This document shows, in pieces, positions 43,483 to 52,276 of a stretch of 64,000 nt of DNA. Source of the DNA: Natrinema zhouii (GTDB lineage Archaea > Halobacteriota > Halobacteria > Halobacteriales > Natrialbaceae); contig NZ_CP059154.1 of NCBI RefSeq assembly GCF_013456555.2, positions 1,674,001 to 1,738,000 on the forward strand. The letters run 5' to 3'. The first letter of the stretch is position 1, and each line of letters starts with the position of its first letter. Below the pieces are notes generated by a model. The model saw only the letters and a list, made by a program, of their open reading frames with translations. It was not told where the DNA came from and did not search any database. The position numbers were made by a program, and so were the translations under genes.

Positions 43483-44961
43483 CTAATCGCCGGGCGACGA
43501 TTCGGGGCGATACGATCGACTGATGGCCTTCCAGTGGCCGGTCGAAAACCGGTAGTACGTGACGACGGCGGGAACGAGCGTCTCGAGGATCAACGCGGCG
43601 TAGAGCGCGCCGATTCCCAGCGGCGTGACGGCCTCGAGGAACGGGAGCGGAACCGAGACCGCACCGAGGAAGGCGACGGGGAGCGCAGCGCCGTACAGAC
43701 CGAGCACCTGCCCGTAGAACGGCCAGCGGGTGTCGCCGCTGGCGCGAAGCGGCCCGGTCGCACCGCCGCTGATGCCTCGGAAGACGACGCTGAGACAGGC
43801 GACCGCGATGAAGACGGTCACGAGCGGCAGGATCGACGGGTCGGCGACGAAGATGCGACCGACCTGTTCGGCGAAGACGAGGACGATCGTCGCGCTGACG
43901 ACGTAGACGCCGGTCCCGAACCAGAGGACCTCGTGACCGTACGTGTCGGCGTCCCGTTCGTCACCGGTGCCCAGTTCCTGCCCGACGAGACTGCTCGAGG
44001 CGAGCGAGAAGCCCCAGCCCGGCGTATCCATCAGATCCCGGACGCGGCGAGCGACGACGTAGGCGGCGAGCACGTTCGGCCCGAAGAGGGCGACGATCGC
44101 GAGCATCGGAAACTGCGCCGCTCGCCGCGCGATATTCGTGAAGACGAGCGGCGTCCCGATATCCAGAACGGTCCGGAGTTCGCCGATCGTCGGACGCGGC
44201 AACGCCACGTCGATGGTGACGGGGAACTCGCCGACCAGCGGGAGCCGGCCGGTGGTGAACCCGGTGGCGAACGCGGCCAGCACGAGGACGTTCGCGACGA
44301 CGGTCCCGATGGCCGCGCCGACGACGCCCAGCTCGAGGCCGAATATCAACACCGCGTTGATGGTCACGTTGACCACCGCACCGCCCGCTCGGAGCACCAT
44401 CGGCGTCCACGCGTCGTCGGCACCGACGAGCGCGCGACTGCCGATGAGATTCAGCCCCGCGAACGGGACTCCGATCGCGACGACCCGGAGGTAGTCCGCG
44501 CCGTAGGCGATCGATGCGGAGTCGTTACCGACGAGCGCGATCAATCGTTCGGGAACCGTTCCGTACAGTGCGGCGAGCGGAAGCAGCAGTGTGACGACGA
44601 TGACGCCGCTCGCCGTGACCGCCAGCGTGACGCCCTTCGCCGTCCCGCCGCTGTAGCGCTGGGAGACCAGGCTGATCGTCGCACCGGCGATTCCGCCACC
44701 GATCGCGAACGCGATCCCCCAGTAGGGAGTCGCGAGTCCGACGCCGGCGATGGCCGCCGGGCCGAGGGCGATCCCGACCATCGCGATGTCCGCCGCGGAC
44801 TTCGACATCCGGGCGATCCCCGTGACGATCCGCGGCCAGGCGAGGTCGGTCGTCCGCTCGACGCGTCGGGGATCGATGACCCCGAGCCGTGCGAGCAGGT
44901 AGCCGATCGCCAGCAGGAACCACCGGAAGGGATTCGGGACGGCACTCCATCGGAAAGACAC
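43483..44961 (-). CDS. MATE-family efflux transporter
   Basis: This 492-residue protein has twelve TM helices in two homologous bundles. Family features are MSKSAADIAMVGIALGPAAIAGVGLATPY in helix 1, YWGIAFAIGGGIAGATISLVSQRYSGG, and in the second half GFSLASSSLVGQELGTGDERDADTYG. MATE proteins export cationic drugs or metabolites against sodium or protons. The start at 44961 is preceded by a TATA-like element about 27 nt away and an AT-rich patch further up. The N-terminal residues before helix 1 include a short hydrophobic stretch (WFLLAIGYLLARLGV). Confidence 0.9.
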   Translation of the reverse strand: MSFRWSAVPNPFRWFLLAIGYLLARLGVIDPRRVERTTDLAWPRIVTGIARMSKSAADIAMVGIALGPAAIAGVGLATPYWGIAFAIGGGIAGATISLVSQRYSGGTAKGVTLAVTASGVIVVTLLLPLAALYGTVPERLIALVGNDSASIAYGADYLRVVAIGVPFAGLNLIGSRALVGADDAWTPMVLRAGGAVVNVTINAVLIFGLELGVVGAAIGTVVANVLVLAAFATGFTTGRLPLVGEFPVTIDVALPRPTIGELRTVLDIGTPLVFTNIARRAAQFPMLAIVALFGPNVLAAYVVARRVRDLMDTPGWGFSLASSSLVGQELGTGDERDADTYGHEVLWFGTGVYVVSATIVLVFAEQVGRIFVADPSILPLVTVFIAVACLSVVFRGISGGATGPLRASGDTRWPFYGQVLGLYGAALPVAFLGAVSVPLPFLEAVTPLGIGALYAALILETLVPAVVTYYRFSTGHWKAISRSYRPESSPGD

Positions 44962-44984
44962 GGATACCGGTCCGGGATCCGGCG

Positions 44985-45130
44985 CTAAAACTCTTCATAT
45001 TCCGACATTTATAATTAAAAATCGGCCCATTTAGCAGTATCACTCCTCTCGGGTCGGACATTTCGTTACGATCGTGTAGTATTGTATTTCAGGCGACAAA
45101 CAACGTGGTGAGAACCATACCTGCCGGAAG
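44985..45130. promoter_or_regulatory. AT-rich divergent promoter region
   Basis: Between the MATE gene and the moeA-like gene the sequence falls to roughly 40% GC. Read leftward, GTTTTAGC lies about 27 nt before the MATE start, followed upstream by a second TATA-like run (TTTTAATTATAAATG). This is the most AT-rich stretch seen in the window. Confidence 0.5.
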
Positions 45131-45215
45131 GAATCATCAATCTGTGAAATCATCGAGCCGCTAGAATCACCGAGTCGGCATCGAGCCGGTAGGACCGCGG
45201 GCTCGTTCGACCGAC

Positions 45216-45224
45216 GTTTTTACC
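45216..45224 (+). promoter_or_regulatory. TATA box of the moeA-like fusion gene
   Basis: GTTTTTACC is centred 26 nt before the ATG at 45246, so the transcript is probably leaderless. Confidence 0.55.
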
Positions 45225-45245
45225 CTCGGCACGCGAAGTGTCGCT

Positions 45246-47105
45246 ATGAACCGCAAGGAGTTTCGCGATCTCGCCTCCCCCGACGAGGCCCGCGAGGCGA
45301 TCGACTCGCTCTCGCTCGAGGGCGGCATCGAGCGCGTCCCGCTCGAGGACGCGCGGGGACGAGTGCTCGTGGCGCGACTCGACGCCGAACTCGACGTGCC
45401 GGGGTTCGACCGGGCGAGCCTTGACGGCTACGCGCTGCGAGCGCGGGACACGTTCGGCGCGGACGAGGCCGATCCCGCTCGACTCGAGGTGGTCGGCGAG
45501 GTCCACGCGGGTGCGAAACCGGAGGTGGCGCTCGAGTCGGGACAGGCGGCGGAGATTTCGACCGGCGCGGTGATGCCCGACGGAGCCGACGCAATGGTTC
45601 CAGTGGAGCGAACTGATACAGACGGCGACGAGGTGCTGGTCCGCACGTCGGTCGCACCCGGCGACAACGTCATGTTCGCGGGGGCGGACGTCGCCGCGGG
45701 CGAACGCGCGCTCGGTCCCGGGACCACGATCACGCCGCGCGATATCGGTCTCCTGTCCGCGCTGGGGATCGACGAGGTGCCGGTCCGGGCGAAGCCGCGC
45801 GTCGGCATCGTCTCGACGGGCGACGAACTCGTCCGGCCGGGCGAGGAACTGCACAGCGAGCGCGGGGAGATCTACGACGTCAACAGCTACACGATCGCCG
45901 CGGGGGTCGAAGACGCGGGCGGTGAGGCGGTCCTCTACCCCCACGCCGGCGACGAACAGGACGAGATGGAGGAGATCCTGCGGAGCGCGGCCGAGGAGTG
46001 CGACCTCGTGCTCTCGTCGGGATCGACCAGCGCGAGCGCGGTCGACGTCATCTACCGGGTCATCGAGGAGCAGGGCGAGTTGCTGCTCCACGGCGTGAGC
46101 ATCAAGCCGGGGAAGCCGATGTTGATCGGGCGGCTAGATCATTCCGCCTACGTTGGACTGCCCGGCTATCCCGTCTCCGCGATGATGGTCTTCCGGACGT
46201 TCGTCGCGCCGGCGATCCGCGAGGCGGCCGGTATCCCGGAGCCCGAATCCGCGACGGTTTCCGGCCGGCTCGCCCGGCAAGAGCGGTACGAGGAGGGTCG
46301 TCATCGGCTCATGCCCGTCGGATTGGTTACCGACGGTGCAGGCGAGACGCTCGTCTACCCCGTCGACAAGGGCAGCGGCGCGACGACCAGCCTCACCCAC
46401 GCCGACGGCGTCGTGGAAGTCGGTCCAGAAACCGACTACCTCGAGAAGGGCGAACCCGTCACGGTCACGTTGTTCTCGCCGGAGGTCCGGCCGCCGACGT
46501 TGTTCGGCGTCGGCGAGGGCGATCCGACGGTCGCTCGGCTGCTCGACGGGCTCGAGAACCCGCGCTATCTCTCGGTCGGCACCCGACCCGGCCTGCGGCG
46601 GCTCCGCGAAGGGGTCCCTGACGTAGCCGTGGCCGCGGGGCCGCTCGAGCGAGAGACGGAAACGGCCGAACTCGGCCAGTGGGACCGCGAGTGGGGACTG
46701 GTCGTCCGGGCCGGAAATCCCACCGAAATCGAGGGGCTCGAAGACCTGGTCGATCGCGACCTCCGGTTCGTCAATCGGACGACGGACTCCGGGTTGCGCT
46801 CGAGTCTGGACGCTGCAATCGCCAGCCTCGCCGAAAATGGGGGAGCGGATCGCCACGAAATCGTCGACTCGATCGACGGCTTCGATCTCGGATTGCGCGC
46901 CCACGAGAGCCCCGCTCGCAAGGTCATCGCAGGGGACGCCGACGCCGGCCTCGGTCTGCGCGAAACGGCCGACCGGCTCGACCTCGGGTTCGTCTCACTC
47001 GGCCAGCAACCAGTTCGCGTCCTCGCGAATCCCGATCGGACGGCGAAGGATGGGGTTCGGGAACTCGAGGCGGCGCTTTCGGACGTGTCGTCGTCAGACC
47101 AGTAG
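45246..47105 (+). CDS. moeA: MoeA fused to a C-terminal periplasmic-binding-protein-like domain
   Basis: The protein has 619 residues. Residues 1-400 are MoeA-like: LDGYALRARDTFGADEADP, GAVMPDGADAMVPVERT, RVGIVSTGDELVRPGEELHSERGEIYDVNS, SSGSTSASAVDVIYRV (here GSTSA where MoeA has GGxSxG), and VGLPGYPVSAMMVFRTF. Residues from about 410 on are a PBP_like domain (LRFVNRTTDSGLRSSLDAAI, AGDADAGLGLRETADRLDLGFVSLGQQPVRVLANPD). It lacks a signal peptide, so it is cytoplasmic. This fusion is common in archaea; the domain may sense molybdate, tungstate or a cofactor form. A leaderless start at 45246 fits its TATA box. Confidence 0.9.
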   Translation: MNRKEFRDLASPDEAREAIDSLSLEGGIERVPLEDARGRVLVARLDAELDVPGFDRASLDGYALRARDTFGADEADPARLEVVGEVHAGAKPEVALESGQAAEISTGAVMPDGADAMVPVERTDTDGDEVLVRTSVAPGDNVMFAGADVAAGERALGPGTTITPRDIGLLSALGIDEVPVRAKPRVGIVSTGDELVRPGEELHSERGEIYDVNSYTIAAGVEDAGGEAVLYPHAGDEQDEMEEILRSAAEECDLVLSSGSTSASAVDVIYRVIEEQGELLLHGVSIKPGKPMLIGRLDHSAYVGLPGYPVSAMMVFRTFVAPAIREAAGIPEPESATVSGRLARQERYEEGRHRLMPVGLVTDGAGETLVYPVDKGSGATTSLTHADGVVEVGPETDYLEKGEPVTVTLFSPEVRPPTLFGVGEGDPTVARLLDGLENPRYLSVGTRPGLRRLREGVPDVAVAAGPLERETETAELGQWDREWGLVVRAGNPTEIEGLEDLVDRDLRFVNRTTDSGLRSSLDAAIASLAENGGADRHEIVDSIDGFDLGLRAHESPARKVIAGDADAGLGLRETADRLDLGFVSLGQQPVRVLANPDRTAKDGVRELEAALSDVSSSDQ

Positions 47106-47367
47106 ACGCAACACCGAGTGGGAGACCGTTTCGGTCGAACGCGGGCGTCCCTCCCGGTCGACACAGCGAGCAGTCCACTTTCGTAACCCCTCGCAAGCGC
47201 GTACTGCGAGAACGGGTGGCGGCCTGCGAACCGTCACATTCGCTGTGCGAAGCAACGAGTTTCGATGGGCGCGACGCTCCGATTCGCACGACTCGAGATT
47301 TCGCCACTCGAAGGCGGCGAAGGCGGACGGTAATCCGGCCGGCGGGTGTCGTTAGACGGCCAACATT

Positions 47368-47398
47368 CATACTCCGAATCGTTGCAATCGGGAGTATG
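47368..47398 (+). promoter_or_regulatory. Inverted repeat across the start codon of the GT39 gene
   Basis: CATACTCC (47368-47375) and GGAGTATG (47391-47398) are perfect 8-bp inverted copies separated by 15 bp. The right copy includes the ATG at 47396. It could be an operator or an mRNA hairpin hiding the start codon. Confidence 0.4.
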
Positions 47399-48937
47399 TC
47401 GCCGCCCTCGACGACCGAGAGGGACGAGGGGAGAAACTGGGGTCAGTCCCTGGCGGGTGTTCCGATCGAACTGTATCCGATCGCTCTCCTCGCGGCCGCG
47501 CTTCGGCTCTTCCGGCTGGAGTCCGAGAGTTACTGGGTCGACGAAGTCGTCTCGGTGACCACCGTAACGTCCAACACGGCGTCCGAACTCCTGCTCAGCG
47601 TGCCGGGGAACGATCCTCACCCGCCGTTGTACTATCTCCTCCTCTCCGGCTGGACGGCGGTCTTCGGAACGACCGAACTGGCCACGCGACTGCTATCGGC
47701 CCTCGTCGGAATCGGCACGGTAGTCGTCCTCTACGGGGTCGGTCGGCGACTCTTCGACCGAGAGGTCGGGGCGATCGCAGCGGTGCTCGTCGCCGTCTCA
47801 CCGTTTCACGTCTGGTACTCGCAGGAGGTACGGATGTACAACCTGCTCGCACTGCTGACCGCGTTCTCGTTCTACTGGTTCGTACGGATGCAGACGGAGG
47901 GACCGGCCGATGAGGCCGGTGTTCGGAACGATATCGGATACGTCGTTTCCGCGGTCCTCCTCGGCTATACGCACGTCTTCGGGCTGTTCGCGATACTCGC
48001 CCAGAACGCGTACGTCTTCTCTCGGTACTTCGTCCGGATCGTCCCCCGGTCGCGGCTGACCGTCCGCCGCTGGATCGCCCTCCAGGGGGTCACTACTCTC
48101 CTGCTCGTCCCCTGGTTGGTTCGGTTGGTCCGCCGGACGATGGCGGCGAGCGGCGGCGAAACGAGTAACGTCTCGTGGATTCCGCTGCCGACGGCCGAGA
48201 CCGTCAGGGAGACGTTCGCCGCCTACCTCGGCGGCTACCTGTTCGGTGAGTCGTTCCCACTGCTCGTCACGCTCGTCGCCGTGAGCTGTCTGGTCCTCGC
48301 GCTCTCGAGCGACCGCGAGACGGCGTCGGAGACCGACCCCCAGGACGAACCGATAAACGCCGTGTACGTGGTCGTCCTCTGGTTCGCCGTGCCGATACTC
48401 GTCCCGATCGCCCTCTCGCACGTCGTCACGCCGATCTTCGTAGATCGGTACTCGATCGGGGCGTCGCTGGCGTTTTTCCTCTTGATCGCGAAAGGGGTGC
48501 GGACGTTCTCGCGCCCGTCGCTTCGGTACGTCGTCGTCGGGATGCTCCTCGTCGGTCTCCTGTTGCCGCTCCCGGCGTACTATCAGAACGACCAGAAAGA
48601 ACAGTGGCGCGAGGCCGCCGCCGACGTCGAGTCGAACGTCGATGGCGACGACGTCGTCCTCGTGAGCAGGCCGTTCACGGAGCGGACGATCAGTTACTAC
48701 TTGGATGCGGACGTCTCCACCGTTCGGATCGCGCCCGACGCGTCGACCGACGAAATACGGGGGTCCGTCGAGGGACGTGACGAGGTCTGGGTCGTACTCT
48801 CGTACTCCGATCCCTCGACCAACCGACGGATTCTACGGACGGTACAAAACCGCTCCGCGTACCGCGGCCCGGTGGAAGAGAAACGGTACAACGGAATCGC
48901 GGTGTTTCGATTCGAGCGGCTGTCGGGCAACGAGTGA
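47396..48937 (+). CDS. GT-C glycosyltransferase (GT39/ArnT/PMT-like)
   Basis: This 513-residue polytopic membrane protein has about eleven TM helices. The first external loop carries ESYWVDEVVSVTTVT (the acidic D-E catalytic pair typical of GT39/GT83 enzymes) and, further on, PGNDPHPPLYYLLLSGW. The C-terminal soluble part (REAAADVESNVDGDDVVLVSRPF) is on the outside face. Such enzymes move a sugar from a polyprenyl-phosphate carrier to a protein or lipid. It opens the glycan cluster that runs to 56.3 kb. The start at 47396 is the only ATG ahead of the first helix. Confidence 0.85.
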   Translation: MSPPSTTERDEGRNWGQSLAGVPIELYPIALLAAALRLFRLESESYWVDEVVSVTTVTSNTASELLLSVPGNDPHPPLYYLLLSGWTAVFGTTELATRLLSALVGIGTVVVLYGVGRRLFDREVGAIAAVLVAVSPFHVWYSQEVRMYNLLALLTAFSFYWFVRMQTEGPADEAGVRNDIGYVVSAVLLGYTHVFGLFAILAQNAYVFSRYFVRIVPRSRLTVRRWIALQGVTTLLLVPWLVRLVRRTMAASGGETSNVSWIPLPTAETVRETFAAYLGGYLFGESFPLLVTLVAVSCLVLALSSDRETASETDPQDEPINAVYVVVLWFAVPILVPIALSHVVTPIFVDRYSIGASLAFFLLIAKGVRTFSRPSLRYVVVGMLLVGLLLPLPAYYQNDQKEQWREAAADVESNVDGDDVVLVSRPFTERTISYYLDADVSTVRIAPDASTDEIRGSVEGRDEVWVVLSYSDPSTNRRILRTVQNRSAYRGPVEEKRYNGIAVFRFERLSGNE

Positions 48938-49259
48938 AATCGCTGCCGGCGTCTTCTTCGTCGGCCGACAGCCGCTCGAGGGCCGCCGAAGCGGGTCGCG
49001 TTCGGTGCCGACCGACCGTTGCCGGCGGGCTCACACGCCACGCGATCGCCGCCATCGGCGTCGACGGGGAGAACAAGTCGAGGCAGTTCATGCCACCTGC
49101 ACCTGAGCGTGAGTTCCGCTCCTCTCGCGCTCGTACTCGTTCTCGAGAGCCGCCGCTACGAACGAGCGAGCACGCACGGTCTGCGAAGGGCGAGTGTCAC
49201 AACGAGGTGCTCGAGGAACGTTCCGGGAGCGATGTCGAGTCGCTGGCGACGCCGAACCG
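48938..49259. other. Intergenic region between the two GT-C genes
   Basis: The two GT genes converge here. A forward frame ends just before 49263 (...ESLATPNR) but has an arginine/serine-rich body and no start that fits, so it may be a relic or chance. No terminator hairpin stands out. Confidence 0.35.
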
Positions 49260-50612
49260 CTAGCCCCGATCGGTCCGATCCGGCCACCCGTCGCACGTCC
49301 GTCTGTCCAGTCGGTCGTCGGTCATCGCGACCCACCGCACCTCGTTCCAGCTCAATCGGTAGTGACAGGTCTCCGGTTTCAGCTGCTCCCAGTAGATCGT
49401 CTGCATCGACGGAACGTCTCCGTCGGCCGGCGTTATCGGCAACGGATCTGCCTCCGGCTCGGCCTCCTGGTGCATCGCGCGGAGCGTCGACTGCGGGGCC
49501 GGCGAGCCGAAGTGCCAGACCAGTCCCGAGAGAACGAGCACCGCGACGACGGCGACGACGGCCGTCCATCGACGTCGGGTGGCCCGATTCGCGTCGTCAC
49601 CGCGGTGCTCCGCCGTCGCCGACCACCGCGTCGTCACGCGCTCGACGGTGACGGCCACGCCGAGTGCGACGAAGGCGAGCCACGGGAGCGCGTCCGTCGA
49701 GCCGTCCAGGTCAACGAACAGTACCTGAAGGGCGAGTAACACGCCGCCCGCCGTTATCCACCACCGCTCCCGACGGTCGCGGACGGCGGCGTGCGCCCAG
49801 CCGTAGAGCGCCACCGGGAGGAGTAGCGACCCGTAGCCGAATACGAGCAGTAGCGAGTAGACGCGCTCAGCCAGGGTGTACGACGATCCGGCGGACAACG
49901 TCGCGACCACCGTTTCGACGAACATGGGGACGAGCGCGCCCGCAGCCGCGAACACGAGGACGACGACGCCGGTCACGACGCCGCCGCCCGCGATGGTCCA
50001 GAGCGCGTCCCTTCGTCCGCTTCGCTGGTAGGCCATACCGACGACCAGCAGCGCGAAGACGCCTCCCGATTGCCACGAACCGGCGCTCAGTGCCGCCATG
50101 GCCCCGGCGAGGAAGGGGCGGTCGCGAAGGGCGAGTGCGAGCGCGAGGACGCCGAAAAACAGCGCGTAGAACTGGGCTCGCACCCCCTCCGGAGAGAGGA
50201 GAAAGAGTTCCGGGACGACGAGCATCGTCAGGCCGGCGGCGACCGCCGCCGCGTCTTCTCCGGTCACGAGGTACGCTACCCACCCGACGAGCAGGACGGT
50301 CGCAGCGGCGACGAGCGTCGTAAGCGCCGAGCTGAGACCGTGCAGGACGAGCATATCCCCACCGGAGAGGAGGGAGAGAACGGCCGTGATTCCGAACGGA
50401 ACGGGCGGGTTCACGTCCCAGACATCGATATACGGAACGCCGCCGTTGAGGACGTACCAGCCCGTATGCTGGAAGAACGCGGGATCGGTCGCGATCGTCG
50501 GCCAGTCGACGAGCACGTATCTGACGAAGCCGGCGACGAACAGGGCGGCGACGAACGGCCCGAGGACGGCGAGCCACCCGGAGTGACTCGCGACGCGTGA
50601 ACGCACGGACAT
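49260..50612 (-). CDS. DolP-mannose-type GT-C mannosyltransferase
   Basis: This 450-residue protein has about twelve TM helices. The first loop has NGGVPYIDVWDVNPPVPFGITAVLSLLSGGD, the acidic P-Y-x-D-x-W-D-x-N-P-P motif of GT-C enzymes that use polyprenyl-phosphate-linked mannose, as in the haloarchaeal AglS group. The C-terminal soluble tail ends near YWEQLKPETCHYRLSWNEVRWVAM. The start at 50612 lies one base after the stop of the epimerase gene (TGAAATG), so the two are translationally coupled. Donor identity (mannose or another sugar) is an inference from the family. Confidence 0.82.
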   Translation of the reverse strand: MSVRSRVASHSGWLAVLGPFVAALFVAGFVRYVLVDWPTIATDPAFFQHTGWYVLNGGVPYIDVWDVNPPVPFGITAVLSLLSGGDMLVLHGLSSALTTLVAAATVLLVGWVAYLVTGEDAAAVAAGLTMLVVPELFLLSPEGVRAQFYALFFGVLALALALRDRPFLAGAMAALSAGSWQSGGVFALLVVGMAYQRSGRRDALWTIAGGGVVTGVVVLVFAAAGALVPMFVETVVATLSAGSSYTLAERVYSLLLVFGYGSLLLPVALYGWAHAAVRDRRERWWITAGGVLLALQVLFVDLDGSTDALPWLAFVALGVAVTVERVTTRWSATAEHRGDDANRATRRRWTAVVAVVAVLVLSGLVWHFGSPAPQSTLRAMHQEAEPEADPLPITPADGDVPSMQTIYWEQLKPETCHYRLSWNEVRWVAMTDDRLDRRTCDGWPDRTDRG

Positions 50613-50613
50613 T

Positions 50614-51705
50614 TCAGATCCGCTGCGAAATCTTCTTCGCAACGGCGAGGGCGCCCTGATCCCACGCGACGCGGTGGTCGAGGCCGGTCTCGTCGGCCGT
50701 CTCGTCGGCCTCGTAGTTCTCGAGGTACCACTCGTACGTCTCCACGAGCGCCTCCTGGTTGGAGTACTCGGGTTCCCAGCCGAGGTCTTTCAGTTTCTCG
50801 ACGGAGACGTAGGAATCCTCGTGGGCCGTCTCGTAGACCCACGGATACAGCGGGGAGAGGTTCAGCGTATCCAGTACGCGGAGGACCGCGACCGTGAGGA
50901 AGGCGGGCGTCCCGATGGTTCGCTTGCCCGTCCCCGCGTAGTCGATGGGGGCCTGGAAGTCCGCTTTCATCGTGGCGAACTCGTCGGTGCCGACGTTGAA
51001 CGTGTCGTTCACCGCCTCCTCGTCGCCGGTGAGCAGCAGTTCGATGGCGGTGACGAGGTCGTGGACGTGCAGCAACTGGTAGCGGTTGTTTCCCCAACCG
51101 ACGAGCGGAACGTTCGCGCCGTCCTCGATCCAGTCGAACAGCACCTGAAACACGCCGAGGCGCTGCGGACCGATGAACGTTTTCGGCCGGAGGATGGGGA
51201 CGCACAGTCCCATGCGGCGAAAGTCCTGACAGACCTTTTCGGCCTGGATCTTGGCCTCGCCGTAGGGTCCGACTCCGTCAAGAGCCGATTCCTCGGTGAT
51301 CGGATGTGCGTCGTGGGTTCCGTAAACCGCAGTCGAGGAGATGTAACAGACCCGCTCGACGCCGTGTTCTTTCGCCGCCCAGAGCACGTTTCGCGTCCCG
51401 TCGATGGTCGTCTCGCGGATGCGGTCGGCGTCCCACAGCGGGAGTGCAGCCGCCGTGTGTACCACCGCGGTGGCGCCGCTCTCCTCGAGCGCATCGGCCA
51501 CGGCCCCCTCGTTCCGGACGTCCCCTTCGACGAAGGCGATTCCGTCCGTGTCGTCTTCCTCCTCGAACGGCTTCAGGTCGAACGCGGTGACGTCCCACCC
51601 CTGGTCGCGGAAGTACTGGCACGTGTGAAGGCCGAGGAATCCGGTGCCACCCGTAACGAGAACCGAGCCACTCGAGTCGTCGCTGGCGCGCTCACTATCG
51701 CTCAT
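50614..51705 (-). CDS. NAD-dependent epimerase/dehydratase (extended SDR)
   Basis: This 363-residue protein has the Rossmann motif GGTGFLG at residues 19-25, VVHTAAALPLWD, CYISSTAVYG, and the catalytic PYGEAKIQ (Y-x-x-x-K). Extended SDRs of this kind epimerise or dehydrate nucleotide sugars, or act on lipid-linked sugars. The later part (LLHVHDLVTAIELLLTGDE, FNVGTDEFATMKADF) is typical of the family. It leads an operon with the DolP-mannose-type transferase. In the glycan cluster it could supply the sugar epimer. The start at 51705 (MSDSERASDD) is preferred. Confidence 0.87.
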   Translation of the reverse strand: MSDSERASDDSSGSVLVTGGTGFLGLHTCQYFRDQGWDVTAFDLKPFEEEDDTDGIAFVEGDVRNEGAVADALEESGATAVVHTAAALPLWDADRIRETTIDGTRNVLWAAKEHGVERVCYISSTAVYGTHDAHPITEESALDGVGPYGEAKIQAEKVCQDFRRMGLCVPILRPKTFIGPQRLGVFQVLFDWIEDGANVPLVGWGNNRYQLLHVHDLVTAIELLLTGDEEAVNDTFNVGTDEFATMKADFQAPIDYAGTGKRTIGTPAFLTVAVLRVLDTLNLSPLYPWVYETAHEDSYVSVEKLKDLGWEPEYSNQEALVETYEWYLENYEADETADETGLDHRVAWDQGALAVAKKISQRI

Positions 51706-51942
51706 CGTGATATCACGCGGGACGTCAATACCGCGCCTCAATAGTGTATCGGCGTTTACCGAGTCTTATGCTGACCTAAGGATTCTTACGTCTGTGGAAC
51801 CGAGGGACGGGAGCGCGACAGGGCTGATGTCGAGCGTGCGGTGAGTGGTCAGTTTCCATCGTGAAACCGAAGCGTTCGCCCGCGAGCTGAGCAGTGGTTC
51901 ACCCTGCAACGATCTGCCGGTTCACTTCCGCTCGCGACAACG

Positions 51943-52024
51943 ATAGTAGTCACTGAAAATCACTGCACACCTGATCGCATGACGGCGATGCAATCAGCGT
52001 GTAAATCGTTTCAGTGACTACTAT
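51943..52024. mobile_element. 82-bp palindromic element, candidate MITE
   Basis: Perfect 16-bp inverted ends (ATAGTAGTCACTGAAA at 51943-51958, its complement at 52009-52024) enclose an inner stem (CTGATCGCAT at 51971-51980, complementary to 51988-51997 with one mismatch) and a 7-nt loop. It has no coding capacity. Termini plus internal pairing resemble the miniature elements of haloarchaea that are moved by other transposases. Without other copies in the window, identity as a MITE is inference; a regulatory hairpin is the alternative. Confidence 0.55.
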
Positions 52025-52262
52025 AGGCTGTTGCTCGGTCGAGCGACCCCCGTTCGTCGCGCACGCTAGCTGACATCGTATTTGAAGGAGGGGTATCGGA
52101 CTCCGGTCTCTCGGTTTTCTCATCGAACGCTGCAACGGTGTGACTCATACTACTATCCCCGATTTAACCAAACGTCTCTCCGTCGCCCATCACCGTTTAA
52201 GACCGGCCTATCGCCGCAAATCAGTACAAGCAAGCCGGGCCTTTTTCTCGGCCTGTGTGGCA

Positions 52263-52268
52263 GGAGAG
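52263..52268 (+). promoter_or_regulatory. Shine-Dalgarno-like site GGAGAG
   Basis: GGAGAG lies 8 nt before the ATG at 52277 and supports that start for the UbiA gene rather than the upstream Met in the same frame (52082). Confidence 0.5.
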
Positions 52269-52276
52269 ACAAACAG

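Larger units (their letters stand above)
51706..52276. other. Divergent promoter region of the glycan cluster
   Basis: The 571 bp drive the leftward epimerase/GT operon and the rightward UbiA/PHP/flippase operon. They contain the 82-bp palindrome described separately and are AT-richer than the genes. A Shine-Dalgarno-like site lies at the right end. No gene was found. Confidence 0.5.

Noticed and set aside
48934..49263. Forward ORF between the two GT-C genes
   Set aside because: Arg/Ser-rich body unlike halophile proteins and overlap with the GT39 stop. The last ~25 residues look more gene-like, so it may be a relic.
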